Origin: Phytophthora quininea
Taxonomy: Eukaryota; Oomycota; Peronosporomycetes; Peronosporales; Peronosporaceae
Direction: 5' to 3'
Length of the DNA stretch: 64,000 nucleotides
NCBI GenBank assembly: GCA_011947345.1
Contig: JAAVTG010001003.1
Coordinates: forward strand, 868,001-932,000
Shown here: piece by piece, positions 9,243 through 19,739 of the stretch
Layout: each line of letters begins with the position of its first letter
Numbering within the stretch: position 1 is the stretch's first letter
The notes under the pieces: model-generated
Databases searched by the model: none
The model's input: only the letters and a program-made list of their open reading frames with translations
Told to the model about the DNA's origin: nothing
Translations under genes and position numbers: made by a program

Positions 9243-12200
9243 ATGGAGCTCGAGCTGGGCTGCAAGGTGGCCTTCGGCGTGGGCAAGACGGGCGTCGTGC
9301 GCTTCGTGGGGAGACGGACTTTGCCAATGGCGAGTGGGTGGGCATCGAGCTGGAGCGGCCAGAGGGCAAGAACAACGGCGAGCTCAACGGCCGCGTCTAC
9401 TTCGAGTGCGCACCCAACCACGGACTGTTCGTCAAGCGCGCGCAGATCAAGGGCGTGCTGCCGTCCGGGGCTCGTCCTCGGGGACACAGCGGCCGCTGAG
9501 TCGTCGGCTGTCCACGAGCCCTTCGGTGACGCGTCGGCCGTCGTCCGCGACGTCCACAGGCAGCACCACGAGCAGCTCCAGACTGACGGCCCCTAGACCG
9601 CGCGCGTCGCTCATCCCGCCGTCTTCCAGAGCCTCACTCAGTGCAGGAGCCTCTACTGCAAGGACCAGTAGACTGTCGTTGGAATCTCCAGCTTCGTCGG
9701 CTTCCGATGACAAGCTGACGGAGGCCAGAGCAAGGATCTCCAAGCTGGAAGAAGAGCTGGAGCAGAAGAACCGATATGTAGAGCAGCTGAGGCAGAGCGT
9801 AGCAGTGATGAAGGAGGCTGCAGCTGCCAATAGCGACAAGATCAAACTGCTGGAGGAGAAAGAGCAGGAGCAGGGGCAGGAGCAGGAGCAAGAACAAGAA
9901 GAGACGGAGGAGACGCAAGAGATGGAGGTGGATGAAGATGCTGGCGAACAAGAAGAGGACCATGAGGAGACAGAGTTGTCTCCGCAGGAAGAGCTGGCGC
10001 AGCAGATCGAAGAGATCAAAGAGGAGGCGGAGGAGCATGTCCGACTTGTGCGTGCAGAGCTGGAAGACCACATTGCCCAGTTGACGAGCGAGCACGAAGA
10101 AGTGCTGGATGAGCTGAGGCTGGAAAACGCCACACAGGCGTCGGAGATCAAGGCGCTGGAGTCGGAGGTTGCGCAGCAGAAGGCGCGTATTGTGGCGTTC
10201 ACGGCTGGAGAGCAGAAGAAGGCAGAGGAGGTGGCGATGGCGGTGGCCAAGTCGAGTTCAGGCGCACGCAAGCTGGAGGCGCTTGAGAAGCAGGTTGCAG
10301 AGTTCCAAGACATGATCGAAATGATGACGTTGGAGAAGGAGACGGTCGAGATGGACAAGGAAATCGCCGAGGAGCACGCCGAAGAGCTGCAGCAGGAGGT
10401 GGAGAAGCTCAAGGCTTCTATGGCCCTTTCTGCCGCTTCGGGTCCGGAGCCTTCGGATGCGAGCCCTGGCGATCTGGCGGAGGAGAACAAAAAGCTTCGA
10501 CAGGCAGTTAAAACTTTGCACGAACGCGGGGCTGAGGAGAAGGCTGAGTTGAGCAAGAAGCTCCGCCAAGCCCAGCGTGAAAATGCAGAGCTGGTGTCGC
10601 TGAGAGAGGAGGTGGAAGAGCTGGTACGTAAATCCCTTCGCAGTAGTGTCCCGACCCGGACTAATATTTTGGTATCGTGCTTCAGACCACGACGAAAAAC
10701 AAACTCGAGAGCGAAGCAGAGGAGCTGAAGGAGATGCTTGACGTTGCAAACGCTTATGAAACGATGGTGGAGGACCTCACGGAGAAAAACTTGACGTTAG
10801 GCGAGAAGATGGCCGAACTAGAAACCACAGTGCAGTCACTAGAGTCTTTGCGCGAGGTGGATCAGGAGATGGAGCACCAGCACACAGAGTACGAGGCGGA
10901 ACTGCGCGATGAGATCGACTCCCAACGTGCGTCGCTGCAGGAACTCAAACAAGCCGTCCTGGACCACAAGACTGTCCTTGAAGACAAGGAGCGCACTATT
11001 GCGCGCTTCCGTGACCTTGCGCACGGCCACCGCGAGGAGATCGCCCAGTTGAAGGCGAAACTCCGCGCGGAGACGGGTGCTGTAGAATCACTGAAGGGAA
11101 CTGCACATTTGGCTCTGAACCAAACAATGGGACTGCGTGCACTGGTTGCTGCAGCTCGCGAACACGAGACTGAAGCAGCGAAGCAGCGGATTATCGCCCA
11201 GCAGGCGCGCATTGAAAATTCCTTTTTGCGTGCTGTGGTGCCCAACTCAATCTTCTCAGAGACGGACCAGAAGGTTCTGCGTGTCCGACTGACGCTGGGA
11301 CGCATTGCCGGCAAGTCTGACATTTTGCTGCAGCATTTGAAGAAGGACTTGGATGGTGTTGCTCAGCAACCATCGAGTGGGTCAGACGACGAAAAGGAAG
11401 AAGGGGCACCAGCGTTGACGATGACTGTAGAGCAGTTGGTGCTGGGTGACAAGCTCGCAGCGGTCTCGTGCCAAGCAAAGGAGGATCTGTTCATGCTTGA
11501 GTGCCACTTGACGACAGAAGAGGAGTTTATGCATGGTTGCTCTGCACTTGACTCGTCACAAACAGCAGCCCTCGAGACTGTGCTGGACTCCGCCTTGTCG
11601 GCTTTCTCTGGGGGCTCACTGCTCATGAGCCGTGGGGAGGCGATGCCGCGTCGCTCTATGACCGCCTCGTCCAGACCTCTGAAGAATGGCACACTGGAAG
11701 AGTCACGGAAGCTGCTTCGGCAGCTAATGCTGAAGGATTCGGTGCTCGTTGCGCGGTTGTGAAGCTGCGCGCTCGGAAGAGTGTGGCTAAGCTGGCGTTT
11801 TCGATCTCGGCCATCGTGACGTTCCTGCGCAACACCAAGAGCTTGATCAGTAGCACCGAGATGCCGGACGATGTGCAGACAGCAGCACTGCGTTCGAACC
11901 TGATCCCAGTGCTCGATAAAAGCCTCGAAGAGCTGGTGTCTGTACTGAACGTGGCCCAGTTGTTCTACCGTCGCGCAGAGATCGATCTTGCTTCATCAGA
12001 TGACGATCTGGACGGTCTTGTGGCCGTCGGCGGCGACGCCGTGTCTGCTATTGAGAGTTACGCAGCTGAAGCCACGAGACTATCGAGCATTGTGCAAGCT
12101 CAGCTTGTTCACAACGGCCTTATTGAGCATACCCAAACGGCTGAGGCGCTGGTGGCGTTCATGCAGCAGTCTGTCAACGAACCTACTCTAGAGTTCAAGG

Positions 12201-13270
12201 AAAAGGTGTCGTCCTTGTTCAAACTAGTGTGCCGCGGAGCATTCACAGATGCCGTTGCGCCTCGTGCTCGCAATGACAGTGGAGAGGGTGCGAATGGTCG
12301 GCCACAATGGCGTATTCGCGCACAGGCGATTCACCAGGAGCTGTTGGACGCTTCCACACTCCGCGCAAACCTAGCGGAAATGACGGAGCTGTGCAATGCG
12401 TTGCACCAACGCATCCGCGAGTTCGAGCGCGCTGACAGCCAGCACCGCGTGGTGGCTCAGAAATTGGAGAGCCAAGTCTTGCAGCTCTCTGAGAACGTGG
12501 CGACTGCTAACAATGCCAAGTCGCAGCTGGAAGCCCAGCTCGCAAAGGAACGCGAACAGTTTGACGTTGCGTTAGATGAGTCCAACAAGGAGAAAACGTC
12601 TCTGAACGCGCTCAACCGCGAGCTTCGGAAGCAGTTGAAGCGGTCGAGCGATGCCGGCGCCAGTTCCAAGAGCGGCAGTGCTGCCAGTGGCGGCAAGGGA
12701 TCAGCAATGAACCCAGCAGACGCGGAGGCCTTCCGTCGCGCCTTCCAGCAGTTGCATAGCGAGCTGCACAAGGTGCGCTCGACGCTGGCGAAGGAGCGTC
12801 TGGACAAGCTGCTTGGGTCGAGCAACACGCGCACTTCGCTTGCGGCCAAACCTTCGGACCGTTTGGCAGCTTCGCTGAAGGACGTAGCGACCTTTTCGAA
12901 GCAGGTGAAAGCGCAGTTGTCAATGCCGCGGATTGTAGACCTGAAGCAAGCGGCGTCGCCGAATGGAGCATCAGCGCACGCTCAGCTGATGGTGGAGAAG
13001 CTGCAGCAGTCGCGTTCGCAACGAGAGCTCGCCGCTCTTCGTGAGCGTGTCGGTGCTGCCATGCGTGAAGACGGATGGGGCCAAGACGTGACCAACGCCA
13101 TCACTCGCGGCGAAAGCGTGTTTGGCTGGCAGCCGCCGGAGATGGAGCGACCTCCGGTGCTGCTTGGTCGGGTGAAGCTCGGCAGCCATGCGGCCACCAC
13201 CTCGCAGACCGTGCCGCTCGTATTGAACAGATCCGAAGTGAAGCATCTATCGCAGGCGTTGGTGTGTTGA
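9243..13270 (+). CDS. DCTN1: Dynactin p150-Glued homologue
   Basis: Large subunit of dynactin, the activator that ties cytoplasmic dynein to microtubules and cargo. Residues 1-75 form a CAP-Gly microtubule-binding domain (G-K-N-N-G-E-L-N-G is the GKNDG-like core). Then come a serine/arginine-rich basic linker, a long acidic coiled coil (about residues 150-480), a second coiled coil and the dynactin domain region, then a C-terminal coiled coil. One intron, 10624-10685 (GTACGT to TTCAG). Three frame breaks, each a single missing base: GGGG at 9308-9311, a GGGG at 9467-9470 or 9480-9483, and GG at 11755-11756. Allowing for them the length is 1322 residues, close to the roughly 1280 of animal p150. 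The exact length match favours consensus errors over pseudogenisation. Confidence 0.8.
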
Positions 13271-13449
13271 GCAAGGCAAAAGAGACGAAGAAGTTGTGTA
13301 TTGGAGTAGAGCCCAACGTAGTAGAGCAGCAGCAACTCCCGTTCCAAATGGCTAACCTCGTGCGTATATGAAAGCAAGAGCTTGTCCTTGAGATCGTGCC
13401 GTTGCGAGGCCTTCTCGTCTCATTCGGCTTTTGTACGACCCTATAGCAC

Positions 13450-14404
13450 ATGGGCATTGGCAGCTCTTCTCGCCGCTGGGACGGCTCGGCGATCCCTTCG
13501 CAGCAGGGCAAGGTGGCGATCGTGACGGGGGCCAACTGTGGCATCGGCTTCGAAGCCGCCAAAGCGTTGGCGCTGCACGGCGCATTGGTCGTCCTCGCCT
13601 GTCGCGACGAAGGTCGCGGTCGCCAAGCGGTGCAGTCGATCCGTCAATGTCTGACCGGCGACGGTGGCGTCGAGTTCATGCTGCTGGATCTGGCTGAAGC
13701 CTCCAGCGTCCGTGACTTCGCACGGGCTTTCCGAGAGAAATACGATCGAGTGGACTTGCTGGTGAACAATGCGGGGGTGGCGTGTCCCCGCAGCGCCATA
13801 ACTCTATAGGCCTGGAAAGCACCTTCGCCATCAACCATCTGGGCCACTTCGTCCTCACCGGTTTGCTGTGGGATCTACTCCGGAAGTCCAAGACACAAGC
13901 TCGAGTGGTGAACGTCACAAGCGGACTGCACTACTTTGCCAAGCTGGACTTCGCCACCATGGGACACACTCAGGGAGCAACATGAGGGACTATGCCGAGT
14001 CCAAGATGGCGAACGTGCTGTTCACTCGAACTGCAGCGACGCATTAGAGACCAGGACATTGGCAACGTCATTGCGTTGACGGCACACCCGGGAATCTGCC
14101 ACACGGAGATCTGGAACAAGTACATCCGCACCAAGTTGAGAGGCTGGCCGTTGCTGCAGTGGCTGGTCATGTGGATAGTGTGGCTACTACCGTTCCTGCC
14201 GCAGAAGACCGGAGCTTTGCCGACGCTGTACGCTGCGACCGTGGAAAACGTGCGAGGTGGTGAACTCTACGCCCCCGACGGATGGTTGACACTGAGAGGA
14301 TACCCTGCACTCGTTCCCCGTTTCTGACGAGTCAATTGCTTGAACACGCCGCCAAACTCTGGAAGCTGAGCGAGGACTTGGTCGACGTCAAGTTTGAGGT
14401 GTAG
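13450..14404 (+). pseudogene. Short-chain dehydrogenase, copy 1 of tandem array, four frame breaks
   Basis: First of three tandem SDR paralogues. It starts like the intact copy (M-G-I-G-S-S-S) and keeps the T-G-A-N-C-G-I-G cofactor loop, N-N-A-G, and the C-terminal K-F-E-V end. The frame changes at CCCC (13786-13789), near 13970-13980, near 14025 and near 14310. Three changes look like one missing base; the one near 14025 needs two more or one fewer. No substitution-type stop is needed to explain it. Four breaks in 955 bp is the highest density in the window, so it may be a real pseudogene; the alternative is local poor consensus. Compared with copy 2, the segment between residues 60 and 80 is shorter. 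A TCATTCGG initiator-like motif lies upstream near 13420. Confidence 0.6.
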
Positions 14405-14617
14405 TGAGCATGCAGCAAGCGTTGAGGAAGGAAGTTCGTTAACGAAATGGCGCTAGGTCAAGTTGTTTGTTGGCACTCGCTTCGCTCGTAGCGTGCTTGG
14501 GCGGACATTCGCGCAGTGTTTCTGCTTGGATTCGCTGACGTGTTTTGCAAAGACATGAACGTTGGGCGTCAACTGCCGGACTCTGCTCTGCTCCACCAAC
14601 GCGCTTGCCAGCAAGCA

Positions 14618-14630
14618 GCATTCGCAAATC
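14618..14630 (+). promoter_or_regulatory. Oomycete initiator-like motif of SDR copy 2
   Basis: GCATTCGCAAATC resembles the GCATTC...CAAATT-type initiator with flanking element and lies 25-37 bases before the ATG at 14655. It separates copies 1 and 2 as independent transcription units. Confidence 0.5.
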
Positions 14631-14654
14631 TCACTCCCTGAGAACTCACGATCC

Positions 14655-15629
14655 ATGGGCGCCACAACAAGCTCCGATTCGAACTGGGATGGCTCGACAA
14701 TGCCGTCGCAGAAAGACAAGCTGGTGATCGTCACCGGCGCCAACTCCGGCATCGGTTTTGAAGCTGCCAAAGCTCTGGCTGCTCGTGGCGCACATGTGAT
14801 TCTCGCTTGCCGCGACGAAGGACGCGGACGACGTGCTGAGGGACTTATCCGCCAAGAGCTCGACAAATTACCGGCAGATAAAGTTGGCTCAGTGGAGCTC
14901 ATGCAACTGGATGTAGGCGACCCTGAAAGTGTTCGAGACTTTGCTGACGCTTTTCAGAAGAAGTTTGACCATGTTGACCTCCTGATCAACAACGCCGGCG
15001 TGTCTGTGCCGGCTCAGCGCCACACGCCCAACGGTTTGGAAGCTCACTTTGCAATCAACCATCTCGGACACTTCTACTTGACGAGTTTGCTGTTGTCCGC
15101 ACTGCGTCGCTCCAAGAGCCAAGCTCGTGTCGTCAACGTGAGCAGCCTTGCGCACTACTTTGCATGGATCTACCTCAACTTCTCCACATTGGGCCATACT
15201 CGAGGTAGTCTCCGCGACTATTTGACTTCCAAGATGGCGAATTTGTTGTTCACGTTCGAGCTGCACCGTCGATTGCAGTCCGCTCAGATTGAGAACGTGA
15301 TCTCCGTCGCAGCGCACCCGGGACTCACTCACAGCGACATCTGGAACCGCTACTACCGCAGTACGTTCCCGACCTGGCTGGCAGAGATTTTCGTGTGGTT
15401 GGTGTCTTGGCTGCCGTTCATGACGTCTCAAATGGGGGCTCTACCGATTTTGTATGCTGCGACGATGACGAGTGTCAAGGGTGGCGAGTATTATGGCCCC
15501 AACGGGTTCTTACGCATGCGCGGATACCCTGCGCTAGAGGCTGGAGCTGGATCGAGTCACTCGCTGGAGAACGCGAGCAAGCTGTGGACTTTGAGTGAAG
15601 ACACGCTCGACAAGAAGTTTGAGCTGTAG
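14655..15629 (+). CDS. Short-chain dehydrogenase/reductase, copy 2 (intact)
   Basis: NAD(P)-dependent oxidoreductase of the classical-type SDR group, closest in pattern to the retinol dehydrogenase / WW-domain oxidoreductase branch. Single exon, 324 residues. The cofactor loop T-G-A-N-S-G-I-G is at residues 27-34, N-N-A-G at 112-115, the catalytic serine at about 163-164, and Tyr189-x-x-x-Lys193 completes the active site. D-E-G-R-G-R-R after the second strand suggests NADP preference by basic residues. A hydrophobic stretch near residues 245-265 could attach to membrane. The start at 14655 matches the starts of the other two copies (M-G-x-x-x-S-S-x-x-x-W-D-G-S) and follows an initiator motif. 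Substrate is unknown, likely a lipid-derived alcohol or ketone by family. No frame break. Confidence 0.88.
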   Translation: MGATTSSDSNWDGSTMPSQKDKLVIVTGANSGIGFEAAKALAARGAHVILACRDEGRGRRAEGLIRQELDKLPADKVGSVELMQLDVGDPESVRDFADAFQKKFDHVDLLINNAGVSVPAQRHTPNGLEAHFAINHLGHFYLTSLLLSALRRSKSQARVVNVSSLAHYFAWIYLNFSTLGHTRGSLRDYLTSKMANLLFTFELHRRLQSAQIENVISVAAHPGLTHSDIWNRYYRSTFPTWLAEIFVWLVSWLPFMTSQMGALPILYAATMTSVKGGEYYGPNGFLRMRGYPALEAGAGSSHSLENASKLWTLSEDTLDKKFEL

Positions 15630-15811
15630 GAAGTTTTATCTCGTCCAAAGAAAAAGGAGTTTTTGTCATGACAAGGTGATCTGGTGCTTGGGGACGGTAA
15701 GAATCATTGCTCTATTTGATAAGACGACCTCGTGCAATGACTTTTTGCACTCAGACGGGAATCGGTGGCCACGCGTCCTCACTTCGTCCTTGGCAGCAGA
15801 TCACCACAAGA

Positions 15812-16785
15812 ATGGGCGCTGCAGCGAGTTCCAACGCCAGTTGGGATGGCTCAGCGATGCCATCGCAGAAAGGCAAGATTGCGATTGTAACTGGCGCCAA
15901 CTCGGGCATCGGCTTCGAGATCGCAAAGCTCTCGCTGCACATGGAGCCCACGTGGTTCTCGCATGCCGCAACGAAGGACGGGGTCGAAGGGCCGAGGAAT
16001 TCATCCGCGAAGATCTCAGCAAACTACCGTCGGACGAAGTTGGCGTCGTGGAGTACATGCGGCTGGACGTTGGTGACTCTGAGAGTGTTCTCGACTTTGC
16101 TGGTGCTATTCAAGACAAGTTTGAGCATATCGACCTGCTGATCAACAATGCCGGTGTGTTTGGGCCAACGCAAACCCACACGCCGAAGGGATTGGAAGCC
16201 CACTTTGCGATCAACCACCTCGGACATTTCCACCTGACGAAGCTGCTGCTGGGTGCGCTGCGCCATTGCAAGACTCAAGCACGCGTCGTCAATGTGAGCA
16301 GTGTCTCCCACTACTTTGCCTGGGTGCACCTGGACTTTGCCACCATGGGCCACACGCGCGGAAGACTCTGCGACTATTTCATCTCCAAGCTGTCCAACCT
16401 GCTCTTCACGTTTGAATTGCAGCGTCGTCTGCAGTCGGCGGAGATCGAGAACGTCATTTCGGTAGCAGCCCACCCGGGACTCACTCACAGCGACATTTGG
16501 AACCGCTGCATCGGCGGCTTGTTTCCGAACTTTATAGCCGACAAACTCGCCTGGTTGTTCTCCTGGACACCGTGCATGACGTCTCAAATGGGGTCACTCC
16601 CGATTCTCTACGCTGCAACGATGAAAGACGTCAAAGGAGGCGAGTTCTACGGCCCCGACGGGTTCCTGCGTTGTCGAGGATACCCCGCACTCGAAGTCGG
16701 CGCTCCATCGGCCCACTCGCTCGAAAATGCCAATAAGCTGTGGTCGCTTAGTGAGAACACGCTCAAGGAAATGTTCGTCCTCTAG
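15812..16785 (+). CDS. Short-chain dehydrogenase/reductase, copy 3 (one frame break)
   Basis: Third tandem SDR paralogue, very similar to copy 2 in order and in motifs: T-G-A-N-S-G-I-G, N-N-A-G, and the Y-F-I-S-K active-site pair. The reading frame changes once at AAA 15925-15927, in the sequence just after G-F-E-I-A-K. One extra A restores G-F-E-I-A-K-A-L-A, and the total then equals copy 2 exactly (975 nt, 324 residues). This strongly suggests a consensus error, not decay. The start was chosen by alignment to copy 2. The copies end in F-E-V, F-E-L and F-V-L, so the C-terminus is conserved. The three genes probably arose by recent tandem duplication. Confidence 0.83.
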
Positions 16786-16886
16786 AGAACACAATTAGCG
16801 TCCATGTGGACGCTAAAGGACCGTCTTCGTGTTTCATGAAAAGGTACTGAAAAACCGTTAGCTCTTATCCAATCACATAATTTGAT

Positions 16887-16903
16887 GTCATTTTCGTCCA
16901 ATC
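16887..16903 (+). promoter_or_regulatory. Initiator-like motif upstream of DCAF13
   Basis: GTCATTTTCGTCCAATC has a TCATTTT initiator core followed by a CAAT element, about 80 bases before the DCAF13 ATG. Plausible start site; evidence is motif only. Confidence 0.4.
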
Positions 16904-16983
16904 ATCAAAATTTACTTCCACTTCCACGCCATCCAGTCGAGCACGAGGCCATTGACACACTTGCTCTGCGTCTCTTGCTGCTC

Positions 16984-18858
16984 ATGAAGGTCAAGACCAT
17001 CTCGCGCGTGGAGAAGGACTACACGCAGGAAGTGCAGAGCGACAAGCTCAAGGTGTTCCGCAACTACGACCCGGCGCTGCACCCGTTCGAGCGGCCTCGC
17101 GAGTACACGCGGGCGCTGAACGCCGTCAAGCTCGAGAGACTCTTCGCCAAGCCGTTCGTGGGGTCGCTGGACGGCCACTGCGACGGTGTCACAGCTCTAG
17201 CCGCCAACCCCAAGAGTTTGGTGGCCTTTGTGAGCGGCGCCGCCGACGGAGAAGTCCGCGTATGGGACCTGCCGAGACGCAAGTGCGTCTGGAATGTCTA
17301 CGGCCATCGAGGCTTCGTGCGGGGCCTGGCAGTGGCCACCGACGGCAATACTTTTTACTCGTGTAGTGAAGACAAGACGGTGAAACAGTGGTCGCTGAGA
17401 ATTAAAGGCGAAGACGAGGATGTGCCCACGGCATTGAACACTTACACGTCCAAGGAGCCATTCCTGTAAGTGAAAGAGGTGGATCTGCTTGGGGTGAATA
17501 TGCTGATGCTTTTTATGCTTGTATTGCAGCGGAATCGACCACCATTGGTCGCAGAATTTGTTTGCTACGTGCGGCTCCAAGGTGCAGGTGTGGGATCCGA
17601 GTCGGTCGACACCAACGCACGAGTTCGCGTGGGGTGCTGACTCAATCAACTCGGTGCACTTCAACCCGGCGGAGGCGTCGCTGCTCGCCTCTACAGGATC
17701 GGACCGTAACATTACCCTGTATGATATCCGAGTGGCGTCCTCGATGCGCAAGGTCGTCATGGAGATGCGGTCAAATGCGCTCGCTTGGAACCCCATGGAG
17801 CCCATGAACTTCACAGTTGTAAGTCGCAGGACGCGGTGTGCGGTTTACTCGTACAAAACTAACGGACTTGCGTCACTTTTCACCAGGCCAACGAAGACCA
17901 CAACTTGTACACATTCGATATGCGCAGGATGGATCGTGCGCTCATGGTGCACAAGGACCACGTCTCAGCAGTGTACGTGCTGCATGCGTCGACAAATATC
18001 TCCAAATCTAACGTGACGTACGGCTGTTACTTTGACCTGCTGCAGAATGGACGTCGCGTACTCGCCCACTGGTCGCGAGTTTGTCGCCGGCTCCTACGAC
18101 CGCACCATCCGCATTTTCAATGTGCGGTCTCCAAAGAGCCGGGAGGTTTATCACGCGCAGCGAATGCAGCGGTACGTCTTGACTTGGGACTTGTCCGGAC
18201 AGGCCGTTTCCGACGGTGGGAAGCGGCTAAAACCGCTGGGATCGTGCATTCTTATTCCCCGCTGACTTGTGCGCTACGTTGACGATTTCTCTAGGATCTT
18301 CTCGGTCAAGTTCAGTGCCGACGCCAACTTTGTCTTGTCAGGCAGTGACGACACGAACATCCGCATCTGGAAGGCCGAGGCGTCCAAGAAACTTTCCAAG
18401 GTGCGTCAGCTAGTCATCGCTGCTGCGTGTGCGCGGCAGTTACTCGGTGCTTGTCTGCGCAGCTCTGACTCAGTTGTGGTCGGTCTGTTGTTAGGTGGCT
18501 CCGCGCGAGCGCCGCAAGCTGGAGTACAACGAGTCGCTCAAGGAGCGCTACCAGCACCTGCGCGAGATCAGCCGCATCGCCAAGTACGTTGCCCTGCCCT
18601 CCCCGGAGCTGTTGTCGTCGCAGAAGAGGCGGATAGCGAGCTCCGGTCTCCGCTGATCTTTCGGTCCCACTCACGTGTTAAACGGTATCTTTTGCAGACA
18701 CCGACACGTCCCCAAGGCCATCAAGAAGGCCACGGAGGCCAAGCGCGAGGCCAGCGCGCGAGAAGAAGAAGATGGCGAACCGCCGGGCCCATGCGAAGGA
18801 GGGCGCCGTGCCGCACGTCAACATCCGCGACCAGGCCATCGTCAAGGAGCTCGAGTAG
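16984..18858 (+). CDS. DCAF13: DCAF13 / Sof1 WD40 protein of the small-subunit processome
   Basis: Nucleolar WD40 protein needed for 18S rRNA maturation; in animals also a CUL4-DDB1 substrate receptor. Seven exons: 16984-17465, 17530-17818, 17887-17972, 18046-18171, 18295-18400, 18495-18583 and 18698-18858, all junctions in frame. The N-terminus has the diagnostic R-N-Y-D-P-x-L-H-P-F-E block, then WD repeats (V-R-V-W-D-L; V-K-Q-W-S-L; I-R-I-F-N-V; I-R-I-W-K-A). The C-terminal Sof1 domain has H-R-H-V-P-K. Near 18757, in a GCGCGC stretch, the frame must shift (two bases short, or one extra) to keep the conserved Sof1 tail, which then ends at the TAG at 18856. Length is then about 446 residues, the family norm. 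Without the shift an unrelated tail is read. Confidence 0.88.
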
Positions 18859-19739
18859 AAGGGGCCCGCTGGCGCCAGACTACTGTCCACATTCGCGCCG
18901 TTACCATTTGCTAATGCACTTCAAGAACGTTCTGGCTCAACCCTGGGAGTATGTCGGCGAGCACGCAAATCCATCACAACCACGAGTGCGATGTGTGTTC
19001 ACACGCCGCGGGGATCCTCTATCTTGCGGCTTGGGCCACACTGGCGTGCTTGCGCCCGTGCTGGGTGCAGCAGGACCAGCGTCTTTGGATCGGATCGGCT
19101 TCTCGCCGCTGGCGCGAGAATGTCTTGTCCCCGTGCGCGTTGGCATCGTTTTCGGCTCTGGTTGGTGTGCTTGGCGGCGGTAAAAACGTCGCGAACACTA
19201 AAAGACAAGCGGCCGACACTGCCGCAGTATGTATATATGTATGACCAGGATCTGCTTGCCGCGAACAAAATTCACGCTGCTGTGAATGTTGGCGCGGGGA
19301 CAGCAGACAGCAGACCCCTCTTTTTCTTCTTCCTCTGCCCCAGTGTTCGTGCCTCGGCACCAAGCACGCCACCGCCGCATTTGCGCTCGCTCTGATGTGT
19401 CTCCCAGGATGGTGGGCATGGAAAAAGGGGTCGACAAGGACAACCATCTTCGAGAGCGGCGCCGCGACTTGAACACGTACACGTGTGTGCTTATTGCGCG
19501 TGAAGAAACTCGGAGCCAGGGCAAGAGCTTTGGAAGAGCCGACCGCGGCATTGGGACAGCGCCGCCAGCTGACCCGGTGAATCGAGTCGCCACCGCGTCT
19601 CCAGCTGTTTGACGGCAGTTGCAATTCCCGGTGCCCACTTGAGCCAGACAGGGCATAACCACCCCTCTCCCCTCTAGCGCCATTATCAAAAGTGCTTCGT
19701 CGTGCGCAGGCAGGCCAGCGACCTCCTCGATCTGCAGGC
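18859..19739. other. Intergenic, no supported gene
   Basis: About 880 bp between DCAF13 and the ankyrin-FYVE gene. Open frames here, including a long antisense one that continues across the next gene, carry no recognisable domain. No clear initiator, repeat or RNA gene is seen. Confidence 0.5.

Noticed and set aside
9447..10556. Long antisense ORF (369 codons) over dynactin
   Set aside because: Serine/cysteine-rich mirror of an acidic coiled-coil coding sequence; a typical shadow.
13450..16785. SDR genes as an operon or polycistronic unit
   Set aside because: Eukaryotic layout with initiator-like motifs before copies 1 and 2 and 180-250 bp spacers.
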